Assembly: GCA_017543285.1 (NCBI GenBank) | Contig: JAFYGK010000029.1 | Coordinates: forward strand, 1-64,000 | Direction of reading: 5' to 3' | From: Clostridia bacterium | GTDB taxonomy: Bacteria > Bacillota > Clostridia > Oscillospirales > Acutalibacteraceae | DNA length: 64,000 nt | Shown here: one piece after another, positions 7,814-15,619 of the stretch | Numbering within the stretch: position 1 is the stretch's first letter | Layout of the letters: every line of letters begins with the position of its first letter | Made by a program: the position numbers and the translations under genes | The notes under the pieces: model-generated | Databases searched by the model: none | Told to the model about the DNA's origin: nothing | What the model saw: only the letters and a program-made list of their open reading frames with translations

Positions 7814-9812
7814 CACTTATCTCCGAATATTTTCTTCCGAATATAATCTGTGTTGCCAACTTTAAATTTTGTGCATATGTTATTAGGCTAAATGGATCAA
7901 TTCCTTGCCAACCTGATCTTTCAACATAATACCTTATATCTACAAAATCATTGGCATGCTTATTAACGAATTGCTCAAAGAGCGAGTTGCCTTCTTCGGT
8001 ATAACCAACAAGCTTATCTATTTCACTTTTAATACCTTCGGGCAAACACTCAAACAATACTTTAAGATTGTGACCGTTCTTTCCCTTGGGGTAACCTTCT
8101 CCATTTTTCAGAATAAGAGCTTTTAAATACATCTCCATCGCAAATGCTGCATTAACAGCAGTTGCAGCCGGAACCAGAGTTGGGCTTTTCCCATCGAATA
8201 CATGAATTTCTCCAGATTCATGTATGCCTGTACATCTCCATGCAGCTTCCATAAAATCATTTCCGTTTTGCAAAAATGATTTTGCGTCTGCTTTTACATA
8301 ATAATTAAACTCGCTAATATTATCTTTCTCCAGCTCGTCCATCGCCGCAGCGATCTCCTTCTCTATGCCCCGCAGCTCGGACAGTATCTCGCTCGTCGGA
8401 GGATACTCGACCGGCTTGTACTCCACCTTCTTGTACTTGTTGACGGACAAATCATAATCGTTGCCGACTATCTCATCCTTTGGCACAAAGAAGGATTTTT
8501 CCGTGCGCTCGCGGTCTTTTTCTCCCTCGGGATTGCGAAAACGCGCGACAATATCGGGAATATCATTGTCGGCAACCGGAGAACGCTTGTCGTCAAGGCT
8601 GAAGCCGTCGGCCTTCATATCGTAAAACCAGACCCTGTCGGTGCCGCCGTGTCCGGTTTTTGTGAAAATGAGTATCCCCGTCGATACGCCGGCATAGGGC
8701 TTGAATACGCCCGACGGCATGGAAATGACAGCCTCAAGCCTGTTTTCCTCGATCATCGCGCGGCGAATGTCCCTGTGAGCCTTTGAAGAACCGAACAATA
8801 CGCCGTCGGGAACGATGCAGGCGCAGCGTCCGCCGATACGCAGCATGCGCAGAAACAGCGCAATAAACAAAAGCTCGGTCTTCTTGGTCTTGCACGCCTT
8901 TAAAAGATCGGCGGAAACAATGTCCGCGTCCAGAGAGCCCTTGAACGGAGGATTGGCAAGGATGAGACTGTATTTGTCCCTGTCGGGGTTCTGGTCGGAG
9001 AGACTGTCCCTGTATTCGATGATGGGATTGGTTATCCCGTGGGTCATCATGTTCATGGCGCCGATTCGCAGCATGGTGCGGTCCATGTCGTAGCCGTGGA
9101 ACATGTGATTCATGTAGTGATCCTTTTTCTGGCGGTTAAAGAAAATCTCCTTTTTGCGGTTTTGCTTGAGATATTCTCCTGCGGCGACAAGAAATCCTGA
9201 TGTTCCGCATGCCGGATCGGCGATAATGTCGTCGGCGCCGGGATCCATCAGCTCAACCATCATCTTTATGATGTGCCGGGGAGTGCGGAACTGCCCGTTC
9301 AGTCCCGACTGCGATATCTTGGAGAGAAGATATTCGTATGTATCGCCGCGCACGTCGGCCGACTGCGCCGCGCTCATCATGCTGTATATTTCGTCAAGCG
9401 AGTCGACCACCTTGGAGAGCAGGAGCGGCGTCGGCAGTTTGAAAATGGCGTCGTCCATATATTTGGAATAGGCGCTGTTTTTGTTGCCGTGCAGGTTTTT
9501 GATGAAGGGAAAAACAAACTCCTGTATGACCGAATACATCTTTCCGGCGGGATAGTCGCGGAATACGCTCCATTTGAGCTGCTGTCCGTCAATCATGCGC
9601 CCGCCGATCTCGATTTCTCCGGCAAATATGCTTTCAAATGGCAGGCCGAGCATTTCGCTCTCTTTGGCGCGAAGGTTGTCGCTGTCGTCGAGATCGCGGA
9701 TAAACATAAGATAGGTGATCTGTTCTATGACGTCCAGCGGGTTGACAAGACCTCCTGCGGCAAATATATCCCATAAGCTGTCGATTTTATTTTTCAGTTC
9801 GCCTGTAACCAT
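7797..9812 (-). CDS. hsdM: Type I methyltransferase HsdM with C-terminal HEPN-like extension
   Basis: An adenine-N6 methyltransferase of the type I system. Residues 1-130 form the HsdM N-terminal helical domain, DPACGTSG (199-206) is the AdoMet motif and NPPF (287-290) the catalytic motif. The usual family length ends near residue 498. Residues 501-671 form an extra helical domain resembling HEPN proteins (AAFAMEMYLKALI, then GHNLKVLFECLP); the RNase motif R-x4-6-H of active HEPN proteins is not evident. The DNA changes from GC-rich to AT-rich at about 8315, exactly at this junction. ATG start follows GAGGAG. First gene of the hsd operon. Confidence 0.93.
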   Translation of the reverse strand: MVTGELKNKIDSLWDIFAAGGLVNPLDVIEQITYLMFIRDLDDSDNLRAKESEMLGLPFESIFAGEIEIGGRMIDGQQLKWSVFRDYPAGKMYSVIQEFVFPFIKNLHGNKNSAYSKYMDDAIFKLPTPLLLSKVVDSLDEIYSMMSAAQSADVRGDTYEYLLSKISQSGLNGQFRTPRHIIKMMVELMDPGADDIIADPACGTSGFLVAAGEYLKQNRKKEIFFNRQKKDHYMNHMFHGYDMDRTMLRIGAMNMMTHGITNPIIEYRDSLSDQNPDRDKYSLILANPPFKGSLDADIVSADLLKACKTKKTELLFIALFLRMLRIGGRCACIVPDGVLFGSSKAHRDIRRAMIEENRLEAVISMPSGVFKPYAGVSTGILIFTKTGHGGTDRVWFYDMKADGFSLDDKRSPVADNDIPDIVARFRNPEGEKDRERTEKSFFVPKDEIVGNDYDLSVNKYKKVEYKPVEYPPTSEILSELRGIEKEIAAAMDELEKDNISEFNYYVKADAKSFLQNGNDFMEAAWRCTGIHESGEIHVFDGKSPTLVPAATAVNAAFAMEMYLKALILKNGEGYPKGKNGHNLKVLFECLPEGIKSEIDKLVGYTEEGNSLFEQFVNKHANDFVDIRYYVERSGWQGIDPFSLITYAQNLKLATQIIFGRKYSEISDEKEI

Positions 9813-9875
9813 GCTTTTCTCCTCGCAGCGACTTGTATTTTTCGGTTTGTAAATCGTTATATGCTGTTATTTGTA

Positions 9876-9904
9876 ATTATACCATGTATTTGGGACTTTC
9901 TCAA
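9876..9904 (-). promoter_or_regulatory. Promoter of the hsd operon
   Basis: Minus-strand TTGAGA (9899-9904) and TATAAT (9876-9881) with a 17-bp spacer, 63 bases upstream of the hsdM start. Confidence 0.8.
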
Positions 9905-9939
9905 TTACTTTCAGTAACCGCGATAGTTCCGTGCATAAC

Positions 9940-9980
9940 AGAAAGCCCGACGCAGAATCCTCTCTGCCGCCGGGTTTGCT
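9940..9980 (-). terminator. Terminator after the relaxase gene
   Basis: On the minus strand a stem with a few mismatches (ACCCGGCGGCAGA against TCTGCGTCGGGCTT) is followed by TTTC. It lies 30 bases after the relaxase stop and upstream of the hsd promoter. Confidence 0.55.
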
Positions 9981-10009
9981 TATGTTGATTGTTGCTTTTT
10001 TCAGTTTCA

Positions 10010-11173
10010 TCAGCGCTCATGCCGCTGTTTATTTCTCTTTGCTTCCTTCGCCCTGCCGACTAACTCATCCATTTGCTTATGCCCAAACACCTTCCTTATC
10101 AGCCTGTACGCCCTGTTCTCCTCTTTGAGCCTGCTGTTTTCTTCCTTCAGCCTGTTATTCTCATACCTCAGCTCCTCATTCTCGTTATACAGTCTGCTGT
10201 TGATCCTGTTTACTCTGTGATAGCTCTCCCAGCCCTCATAGCTCTTAGCTATAGCCGCCTTAATGAGCGCTTTCAGCTTCTGTATAAGCGGATCGACAAA
10301 TCTTTTCTTGTAGCTTTTAGCAGACATCAGCCCCTGCGGCTCGGGCAAGATAAACCTCTCATCCGTATCCAGCTTGTCCTCTATAATCTTTAATTCTCTG
10401 TGTGCTTCCTCTATCTCCTTTTTGGTTTCCTTGAGTCCTTCTATCTCCAGCTTCTTTTCCTCGATCTGTGTATTGAGTTCGGATATTTCCTTTGCCCTCT
10501 CCTGCTTTTTGTAATCCAGCACATCAAGATGCTCCTCATGAGTACCCTTATGCTCCCATTCAAAGCCATAACGCTGCATGACTCTCGCAAGCTGTTCCTT
10601 TTCGGATTGTACCCATTGATTCCATTCGGTACAGCCTCTTGTTCCTCCTTTGAAGCCCTGAGCTGACAATGCCTGTTTTAAAGATACCCTTGTATCAAGA
10701 CCTCTTTTGCTCTCTGTTATGAACGGCACAAAATCAATATGAATATGCGGGGTAGCTTCATCCATGTGAATATGCGCGGAGAATACATAGAGATTAGGAT
10801 TTCGCTGCTGAAATCCTCTGTAGTATTCGTCTAAAGCCTCTTTCGCCTTTTGTCCTATATCTGTTTCCGAGCTGGTATCATCACGGTTTCCTATCTGCAA
10901 TATCAACTCATGGAAAGGCTTCTCCTGTTTGCCTGTGCGTATCTTTTCATAATAGTCTCCTATCCTTCTGTCTACTCTCGTTTGCTTGGCGTTGTATCTT
11001 TCAAGGGCTTCATCGAACAGTTTATGGTATACCTGCCTTATCGGTACATTGCAATAGTCTATGTTCAGGTGAGTTCGCTCTCCGTCCACATTCTCAGTCT
11101 TAAACTTTCTGCTGTTATGATTGACCGAGCCTTTGCCTACCATTGCGCTTATGGTTCTGTACACTTTATTCAC
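10010..11173 (-). CDS. MobV-family relaxase (Mob_Pre plasmid recombination enzyme)
   Basis: A 387-residue HUH relaxase that would nick the element's origin of transfer and lead the strand into a recipient using another element's secretion system. The metal-binding histidines are in HIHMDEATPHIHI (H134, H136, H143, H145). The N-terminal motif SVNHNSRKF typical of MobV lies at residues 16-24. Long coiled coils follow at about 215-265 and 325-365. The start is GTG at 11173 with GGAAG directly upstream; an ATG at codon 11 is an alternative but would cut close to the N-terminal motif. It marks the element as mobilizable. Confidence 0.92.
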   Translation of the reverse strand: MNKVYRTISAMVGKGSVNHNSRKFKTENVDGERTHLNIDYCNVPIRQVYHKLFDEALERYNAKQTRVDRRIGDYYEKIRTGKQEKPFHELILQIGNRDDTSSETDIGQKAKEALDEYYRGFQQRNPNLYVFSAHIHMDEATPHIHIDFVPFITESKRGLDTRVSLKQALSAQGFKGGTRGCTEWNQWVQSEKEQLARVMQRYGFEWEHKGTHEEHLDVLDYKKQERAKEISELNTQIEEKKLEIEGLKETKKEIEEAHRELKIIEDKLDTDERFILPEPQGLMSAKSYKKRFVDPLIQKLKALIKAAIAKSYEGWESYHRVNRINSRLYNENEELRYENNRLKEENSRLKEENRAYRLIRKVFGHKQMDELVGRAKEAKRNKQRHER

Positions 11174-11301
11174 TTCCTTCCCTGCTGCGTCGTTTCCTTT
11201 TTCGGCACAGCCTTTTGCTTGCCACTCCCTTATTAATCCTATCGGCTTCTTTTTAAATATCAGCGTCCTTTTCTTTCTCTTTCCGGCTCGGCCGGGGTTC
11301 T

Positions 11302-11322
11302 GTTACTCTTGTCAAGAGTAAC
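11302..11322. repeat. 21-bp perfect palindrome upstream of the relaxase
   Basis: Arms GTTACTCTTG (11302-11311) and CAAGAGTAAC (11313-11322) around one T. It lies 129 bases upstream of the relaxase start, where MobV origins of transfer are usually found. The classic MobV nick sequence was not recognised, so oriT is only a candidate. Several other short hairpins (near 11390-11415, 11420-11435 and 11438-11451) crowd this gene-free stretch of 585 bases. Confidence 0.6.
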
Positions 11323-11627
11323 GCAAAAGCACTTTCGACAGCGAGGCCGTCAAAAGCTGCTGTTGCGCCCTACGGGGTGGCTGCCGCAGAAGATTACCTG
11401 TCGAGGTAAATCTCCTGCGGTGGGGCTTTGCCCCAACGATTTGCGAATCGTTCCCCATTGCTCATTGCCCTTTGAAAAGCGCAGCCGCAAGGGCTACCGT
11501 AAACTTTATGCCGCACCTGCCGAAAGAGGGTTTTGCAGTTTGCGGAATGGCGAAGGTTTTGCAGCGCGGTAACGCATGATTCTTTGGTGCGGTTACGCCA
11601 TATTTACGGTGCGGCTATTCTCTCCCT

Positions 11628-11692
11628 GTGACGGTTGTGACGATTTTTTTGGCACAACACTCCGGTGTCAGATTAACCGTCACAACCGTCAC
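11628..11692. repeat. 15-bp inverted repeat with nested hairpin between relaxase and RepA-like gene
   Basis: Arm GTGACGGTTGTGACG at 11628-11642 is exactly reverse-complemented at 11678-11692. The 35-base loop contains a T-run and a second hairpin, ACAC-TCCG-GTGT. Each arm is itself a near direct repeat of TGACG. GGTTGTGACGG recurs at 13141 near the start of the RHH gene. This could be a replication origin or protein-binding site for the element. Confidence 0.65.
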
Positions 11693-11758
11693 ACTTTGAC
11701 ACGCCGAAAAGAACATTGCAAGGTTGCAGGAATACGGTATCTCTGCAATGTTGCAACC

Positions 11759-12712
11759 TTACCCCGACATCTGCCAAAGCCATTGACTGCCGTCTTTTAC
11801 AGATTGCACGTTCAACCGTTTCTTTGCCTCGTCCACTATCCTTTTGGAAATGCCCATGTGCTTTGCCTTATTCATCAGCGCCTGCTGCGGGTATCTCCCG
11901 TCAGAAAGACACTCTCGAATCAGGGACTCAGCCATGTCGGACTTTTTCTCCCGACTTGCGCCGGATAGCAGATCGTCTATACTGATGTCGTAATGACCGA
12001 GCCATTTAAATCCGTTGTCTGCACTCAGCTCAAATGCGATGGGTTGACCTTCCGGTGCAAGAGAAGATTTCTCATGAGCCATTACACGTATTTCCGGCTT
12101 GTCCTTCACCCGTCCCACTACCAAGACGCTTCTGGCTGCCGCCTGAAAGTCAATGGAGCCGAGTCCCCGATACTGATTCTTTGCTCCCTGCGCCTTATTC
12201 AGGTGACCCACCAGTATCACTGCGCATTTATATCTTTCTGCAACCTTGCCGAGCTGTGACAAGACCGTTCTTACCTCGTTTGCACGGTTTATGTCCAAGC
12301 TTGCGCCAACATAAGCTTGCAACGGATCGAGGATCATAACCCTTGCGCCGGTTTGTGCAATGGCCTGCTCCACACGCTCATCCAGCAGCGTAAGGCAGGC
12401 TTCCGATTCGTCGATCACCTTGATCTGTGAGCAGTCGGCATTTCCTGCGATAAGACGTGGCTTGACGGTATCACCAAGCCCGTCTTCTGCCGTCTGATAG
12501 ATGATTTTGACAGGCTGCTGCGGCCTGTCGTCACATGGGAGAGACTCTCCCCGTGACAACAGAGCAGCCAGCCGAAGGATAAGCGTTGTCTTGCCCTCGC
12601 CGGGATCGCCGTGGATGATGGTCAGCTTCCCGTAAGGGATATACGGATACCAGAGCCATTGCACCTCCTCAACAGAGACTTCATCCATGTTGATTATCTT
12701 TAACTCCGCCAT
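11759..12712 (-). CDS. RepA-like AAA ATPase/helicase (AAA_25 family)
   Basis: A 317-residue RecA-fold ATPase like the hexameric RepA helicase of mobilizable plasmids. Walker A is GDPGEGKTT at residues 35-43, Walker B is VMILDPLQAY near 125, and VILVGHLNKAQG gives the following sensor region. The C-terminal 70 residues form a helix-turn-helix. ATG at 12712 has GGAAGGAGG eight bases upstream, so the upstream in-frame codons are not used. It probably unwinds the element's DNA during replication or transfer. It is translationally coupled to the small ORF before it. Confidence 0.82.
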   Translation of the reverse strand: MAELKIINMDEVSVEEVQWLWYPYIPYGKLTIIHGDPGEGKTTLILRLAALLSRGESLPCDDRPQQPVKIIYQTAEDGLGDTVKPRLIAGNADCSQIKVIDESEACLTLLDERVEQAIAQTGARVMILDPLQAYVGASLDINRANEVRTVLSQLGKVAERYKCAVILVGHLNKAQGAKNQYRGLGSIDFQAAARSVLVVGRVKDKPEIRVMAHEKSSLAPEGQPIAFELSADNGFKWLGHYDISIDDLLSGASREKKSDMAESLIRECLSDGRYPQQALMNKAKHMGISKRIVDEAKKRLNVQSVKDGSQWLWQMSG

Positions 12713-12849
12713 ACCGACCGCCTCCTTCCGAAATTGTCCTTGCAATTTGAGAGGAAATCCGATATACTGTTCTCAGATTCATTGAGTGACTGCCCTTCAT
12801 CTGCGCCAACAGATGTGCTATGGGCGGTCATTTCTTTTATGTCATTCAT
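12700..12849 (-). CDS. Coupled small protein (49 residues), function unknown
   Basis: A short reading frame between the RHH gene and the RepA-like gene. It begins with ATG at 12849, inside the last codons of the RHH gene (stop at 12842-12844), and ends with TAA at 12700-12702, inside the first codons of the RepA-like gene. GGGAG lies eight bases upstream of the ATG. The product starts MNDIKEMTAH and ends RRRSVWRS; it is polar, Ser/Asn-rich with a basic end, and has no known motif. The overlaps on both sides suggest translational coupling along the operon. Confidence 0.6.
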   Translation of the reverse strand: MNDIKEMTAHSTSVGADEGQSLNESENSISDFLSNCKDNFGRRRSVWRS

Positions 12850-13171
12850 CCCGTTCTCCCTTCATGCCGCAGAGGGTTACCGTTATTAGCTGCATCAGCT
12901 CAATGAGCTCGTCGGATATTTCCCCTGCGGTGGTTATTCTTTTCAGCTCGTCGAGTACTTTTTCAAGCTCCGTTTTGAGAGCCTTGTACACTCTCGGGTT
13001 GCCCTGAACTATGATGTTCCTTTCCATGCACCGGCGGTAGCAGTATTCCTGCTTGGATAATCCCGACAGCGCAACTGCGGCGTTGATAGCTTCATTCTCT
13101 TCGGGCGATACACGGAAGCCTACGGTTATGCTTCTGAAACGGTTGTGACGGTCTAAGTTTTTGGCTGACAT
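12842..13171 (-). CDS. Ribbon-helix-helix / MobC-like relaxosome accessory protein
   Basis: A 109-residue protein whose N-terminal half (TVGFRVSPEENEAINAAVA, then GLSKQEYCYRRCMERNI) fits a ribbon-helix-helix DNA-binding fold as seen in MobC-like mobilization proteins. The C-terminal half is helical. The ATG overlaps the integrase TGA by one base (ATGA), and its end overlaps the next small gene, so it sits in the integrase-to-RepA operon. Likely role: bends or marks DNA at oriT for the relaxase, or represses the operon. The function is inferred from family and context. Confidence 0.7.
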   Translation of the reverse strand: MSAKNLDRHNRFRSITVGFRVSPEENEAINAAVALSGLSKQEYCYRRCMERNIIVQGNPRVYKALKTELEKVLDELKRITTAGEISDELIELMQLITVTLCGMKGERDE

Positions 13172-14250
13172 CAGTCTCGCTCCTTTCTGAAATTGTTGAG
13201 TTTGTCCGCCATATCATTCTGGGTAGACGGAAACAGATGGGCGTAATTGTATGTGATGTTAATGCTTTCGTGTCCTACGCGGTCTGCAATAGCTACCGCC
13301 GAATATCCCATTTCTATCAGAAGCGATATATGGCTGTGCCGCAGATCGTGTATCCTTATGCGCTTGACTCCGGCTTCCTTTGCTCCCCTGTCCATCTCGT
13401 GATGAAGGTAGCTTTTTGACATCGTAAACACCCTGTCCTTCTTTTGCAGACCGTATATCTTTGAGAAGTATTCCTTCATCTCTTCGCAGAGAAAATCGGG
13501 CATCTTGATTGTGCGGTTGCTCTTTGGCGTCTTTGGGTCGGTGATAATATCTCTGCCGCCTATCCTCTGATAGGATTTATTGATGGTCACAGTTCCCTTG
13601 CCGAAGTCGAAATCTCCGGCCGTGAGAGCTAATAATTCTCCCTCGCGGATTCCGCACCAGTAGAGCATCTCAAAGGCGTAGAAGGATATCGGCTTGTCCA
13701 TTATGGCAAAGGCAAACTTCTCGTACTCCTCCTGAGTCCAGAAGAGCATTTCTCCGTTCTTTGCCTTGCCCATGTTTCCGACCTTAGCCGCAGGGTTTTC
13801 CCTTAGTCCGTAAAACCTCACGGCATGGTTGAAGATGGCGCTTAACTGGTTGTGCACTGTTTTAAGATAAACGGGAGAATACGGCTTGCCGTTTTTGTCT
13901 TTGCCGTTGAGCATTTCATTCTGCCACGCTATGATATCCTTGGCCTTTATGTTGCTTATCTTTCTCTTCCCGAGAAAGGGCAGTATTTTCGTCCTTATGA
14001 TGTGCTCCTTTGTGTGCCATGTGTTTTCCTTCATGCGGCTTTTCATGTCCTGCGTGTATGTTTCCACAAAGCTTTCAAAGGTCATGTCGAGGTCGGCCTG
14101 TGTTTTGTTGAGCTGCTCGCACTCCCATGCAAGGGCTTCTCTTTTTGTAATAAAGCCTCGCTTTGAGGTCTGCTTTGTTTCTCCCTGCCAGTCGGTATAG
14201 CGATACACTACCCTCCATGTGTTTGTTTTTGTTTCCTTGTAAACCGCCAT
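13171..14250 (-). CDS. int: Tyrosine recombinase integrase
   Basis: A 359-residue site-specific recombinase that would integrate and excise the element at the guaA core site. It has an N-terminal arm-binding domain (residues 1-55), a SAM-like core-binding domain (55-160) and the catalytic domain with R202 (CGIREGELLAL), H301 and R304 (HDLRHSH), H327 (VGHESI) and the nucleophile Y336 (NYAHLFP). All catalytic residues are present, so the enzyme looks functional. ATG start follows AGGAG; the gene begins 5 bases after the excisionase stop, and its own stop overlaps the next start. Confidence 0.96.
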   Translation of the reverse strand: MAVYKETKTNTWRVVYRYTDWQGETKQTSKRGFITKREALAWECEQLNKTQADLDMTFESFVETYTQDMKSRMKENTWHTKEHIIRTKILPFLGKRKISNIKAKDIIAWQNEMLNGKDKNGKPYSPVYLKTVHNQLSAIFNHAVRFYGLRENPAAKVGNMGKAKNGEMLFWTQEEYEKFAFAIMDKPISFYAFEMLYWCGIREGELLALTAGDFDFGKGTVTINKSYQRIGGRDIITDPKTPKSNRTIKMPDFLCEEMKEYFSKIYGLQKKDRVFTMSKSYLHHEMDRGAKEAGVKRIRIHDLRHSHISLLIEMGYSAVAIADRVGHESINITYNYAHLFPSTQNDMADKLNNFRKERD

Positions 14251-14255
14251 TTAAA

Positions 14256-14450
14256 TCACTCCTCCGTTTTAAAGCTGCCGTAGCATGTTTTCTTCAGAAA
14301 AAACTGTCTGTTTATCCTTCCGGAAACCGTGAAATAGCCCATTTTCTGCATTTCCCTGTTCATGTCCCTTATGACCTTGTAGGCAAACGATTTTGAAATC
14401 TTCAGTGCTTCCGCGACGTCCTCTGCCGTCATGTAGTAGTCTTCGTACAT
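14256..14450 (-). CDS. Excisionase-like helix-turn-helix protein
   Basis: A 64-residue protein with a winged-helix/MerR-like fold (MTAEDVAEALKISKSFAYKVI) as found in Xis and in helix-turn-helix type 17 proteins. Small size and position directly before the integrase suggest it directs excision. ATG at 14450 has AAAGGAG upstream. It is preceded by a roughly 500-base untranslated leader from the promoter at 14953-14981. Confidence 0.8.
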   Translation of the reverse strand: MYEDYYMTAEDVAEALKISKSFAYKVIRDMNREMQKMGYFTVSGRINRQFFLKKTCYGSFKTEE

Positions 14451-14952
14451 TGTGTTTTTCTCCTTTGCATTTGCATAATAGTAGTTAATAGTGAGCCAAT
14501 TTTTACCCGCTTCAAGGCACTCACCAAACCTTTGAGCGGTAATTTGTCGGTTAGGTTAAGCCGATCCGGCTTTAGATAATAGGTTCTCCTATCAATACAG
14601 TGACAAACTAAACGAATGTTCGGCTTATCGCTGTATCCATCCCATCGAACCGGCGCGCACCGGTACTCGCATTTCGCCTCAGATTAAATTACTGAGCCTC
14701 TCGTCTCATTGCCTGCGACGCTTTTAACGCTCGGACTGTGACTGACGGGGAGTATCCCTTCTTCGGTGTTGGCAATCCGTTTGCTCCTTTGGAGCTGTCT
14801 GCTCATATTCGGGCCGTCTGCCTTTTTGGGCTGTCTGCCCTTACCGGAGGCTGTCTGCTCGCCCTTTCGGGGTCTTGGCAAGACTGCGGATTGCTTTGTC
14901 GGAGAAGTCGTTTCTCGATGGGAATATTAAGCTATTCTGTTTAGCGTCCACT
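14451..14952 (-). other. Long structured leader of the excisionase-integrase operon
   Basis: No convincing gene is present in these 500 bases, which would be transcribed from the minus-strand promoter at 14953-14981. Many short perfect hairpins are visible: ATAGG-AGAA-CCTAT near 14580-14593, a GCCGGATCGGC stem near 14560, ACCGG-CCGGT near 14650-14665, and four successive mini-hairpins with a TGTCT-type loop at about 14791-14862. It may act as an attenuator or regulatory RNA. Confidence 0.45.
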
Positions 14953-15017
14953 ATTATACTAAGCTTATTTGCTTTTGTCAAGCGGTTTTTGCAAAAATAT
15001 TAAACTATTTTGTTAAA
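14923..15017. repeat. Direct repeats between the divergent promoters
   Basis: A 22-bp sequence beginning AATATTAAGCTATTCTGTT (14923) recurs with four changes at 14996. A second motif, TACTAAGC followed by a TAT-rich stretch, occurs at 14957 inside the minus promoter and at 15033 inside the plus promoter. These are good candidates for the operator sites of the XRE repressor. Confidence 0.65.
14953..14981 (-). promoter_or_regulatory. Minus-strand promoter for the xis-int-RHH-repA operon
   Basis: TTGACA (14976-14981) and TATAAT (14953-14958) on the minus strand with a 17-bp spacer, both consensus. The spacer contains the operator-like TACTAAGCTTAT. Confidence 0.82.
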
Positions 15018-15024
15018 TTTTTTC

Positions 15025-15053
15025 TTGACATCTACTAAGCGTATATGTATAAT
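15025..15053 (+). promoter_or_regulatory. Plus-strand promoter of the XRE regulator
   Basis: TTGACA (15025-15030), 17-bp spacer, TATAAT (15048-15053). The spacer carries the TACTAAGC operator-like motif, so self-repression is likely. Confidence 0.85.
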
Positions 15054-15082
15054 TGAATTATCATATGTTTGGGGGTATTGAT

Positions 15083-15616
15083 ATGGCTATAGGCGAAAGG
15101 ATAAAGTATTTCAGAAATCTGAGAGGATATACGCAGAAAGGCTTGGGTATGATGGTCGGCTTTCCGGAAAGGTCGGCTGATATCCGTATGGCGCAGTATG
15201 AGTCGGGTACGAGGACGCCGAAAGAGGATTTGATGAGGACATTGGCATATGCATTGGATGTTTCGCCGTCTGCGTTGGATGTGCCGGATATTGATTCATA
15301 TATCGGGCTTATGCATACGCTGTTTGCGCTGGAGGATTTATATGGGTTTAAGATAGACAGGCTTGAAGGTGAAGTTTGTATCAGGCTTGATAAGTATACC
15401 GGTTCAAAGTATTCTTCTTTGTTTGAGAGCTTTTCCGCTTGGGCTGACGCTGCGGAGAAGTATCGTAAGGGTGAAATCAGCAAAGATGACTACGACAAAT
15501 GGCGCTACTACTACCCGCAGTACGATGACACGCAAATCACGGCAAAAGTGCCGTCTCAAAAACTGAGCGATGCGTTGATAGATGCTTTCAAAGACAGGAT
15601 TGAGGAGAGGGGATAA
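15083..15616 (+). CDS. XRE-family transcriptional regulator
   Basis: A 177-residue repressor-like protein. The helix-turn-helix occupies residues 1-65 (GERIKYFRNLRGYTQKGLGMMVG, then RMAQYESGTRTP); the rest is an uncharacterised helical domain. ATG at 15083 has GGGGG six bases upstream, so earlier in-frame codons are not used. It is divergent from the excisionase-integrase operon with shared operator-like repeats, the layout of a phage-style switch that keeps an integrated element silent. It is followed after 3 bases by a gene of unknown function. Confidence 0.88.
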   Translation: MAIGERIKYFRNLRGYTQKGLGMMVGFPERSADIRMAQYESGTRTPKEDLMRTLAYALDVSPSALDVPDIDSYIGLMHTLFALEDLYGFKIDRLEGEVCIRLDKYTGSKYSSLFESFSAWADAAEKYRKGEISKDDYDKWRYYYPQYDDTQITAKVPSQKLSDALIDAFKDRIEERG

Positions 15617-15619
15617 CAA

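Noticed and set aside
14684..14881. 65-residue minus-strand frame in the excisionase leader
   Set aside because: It is translated from the mini-hairpin repeats and has no good ribosome site; the repeats explain the open frame.
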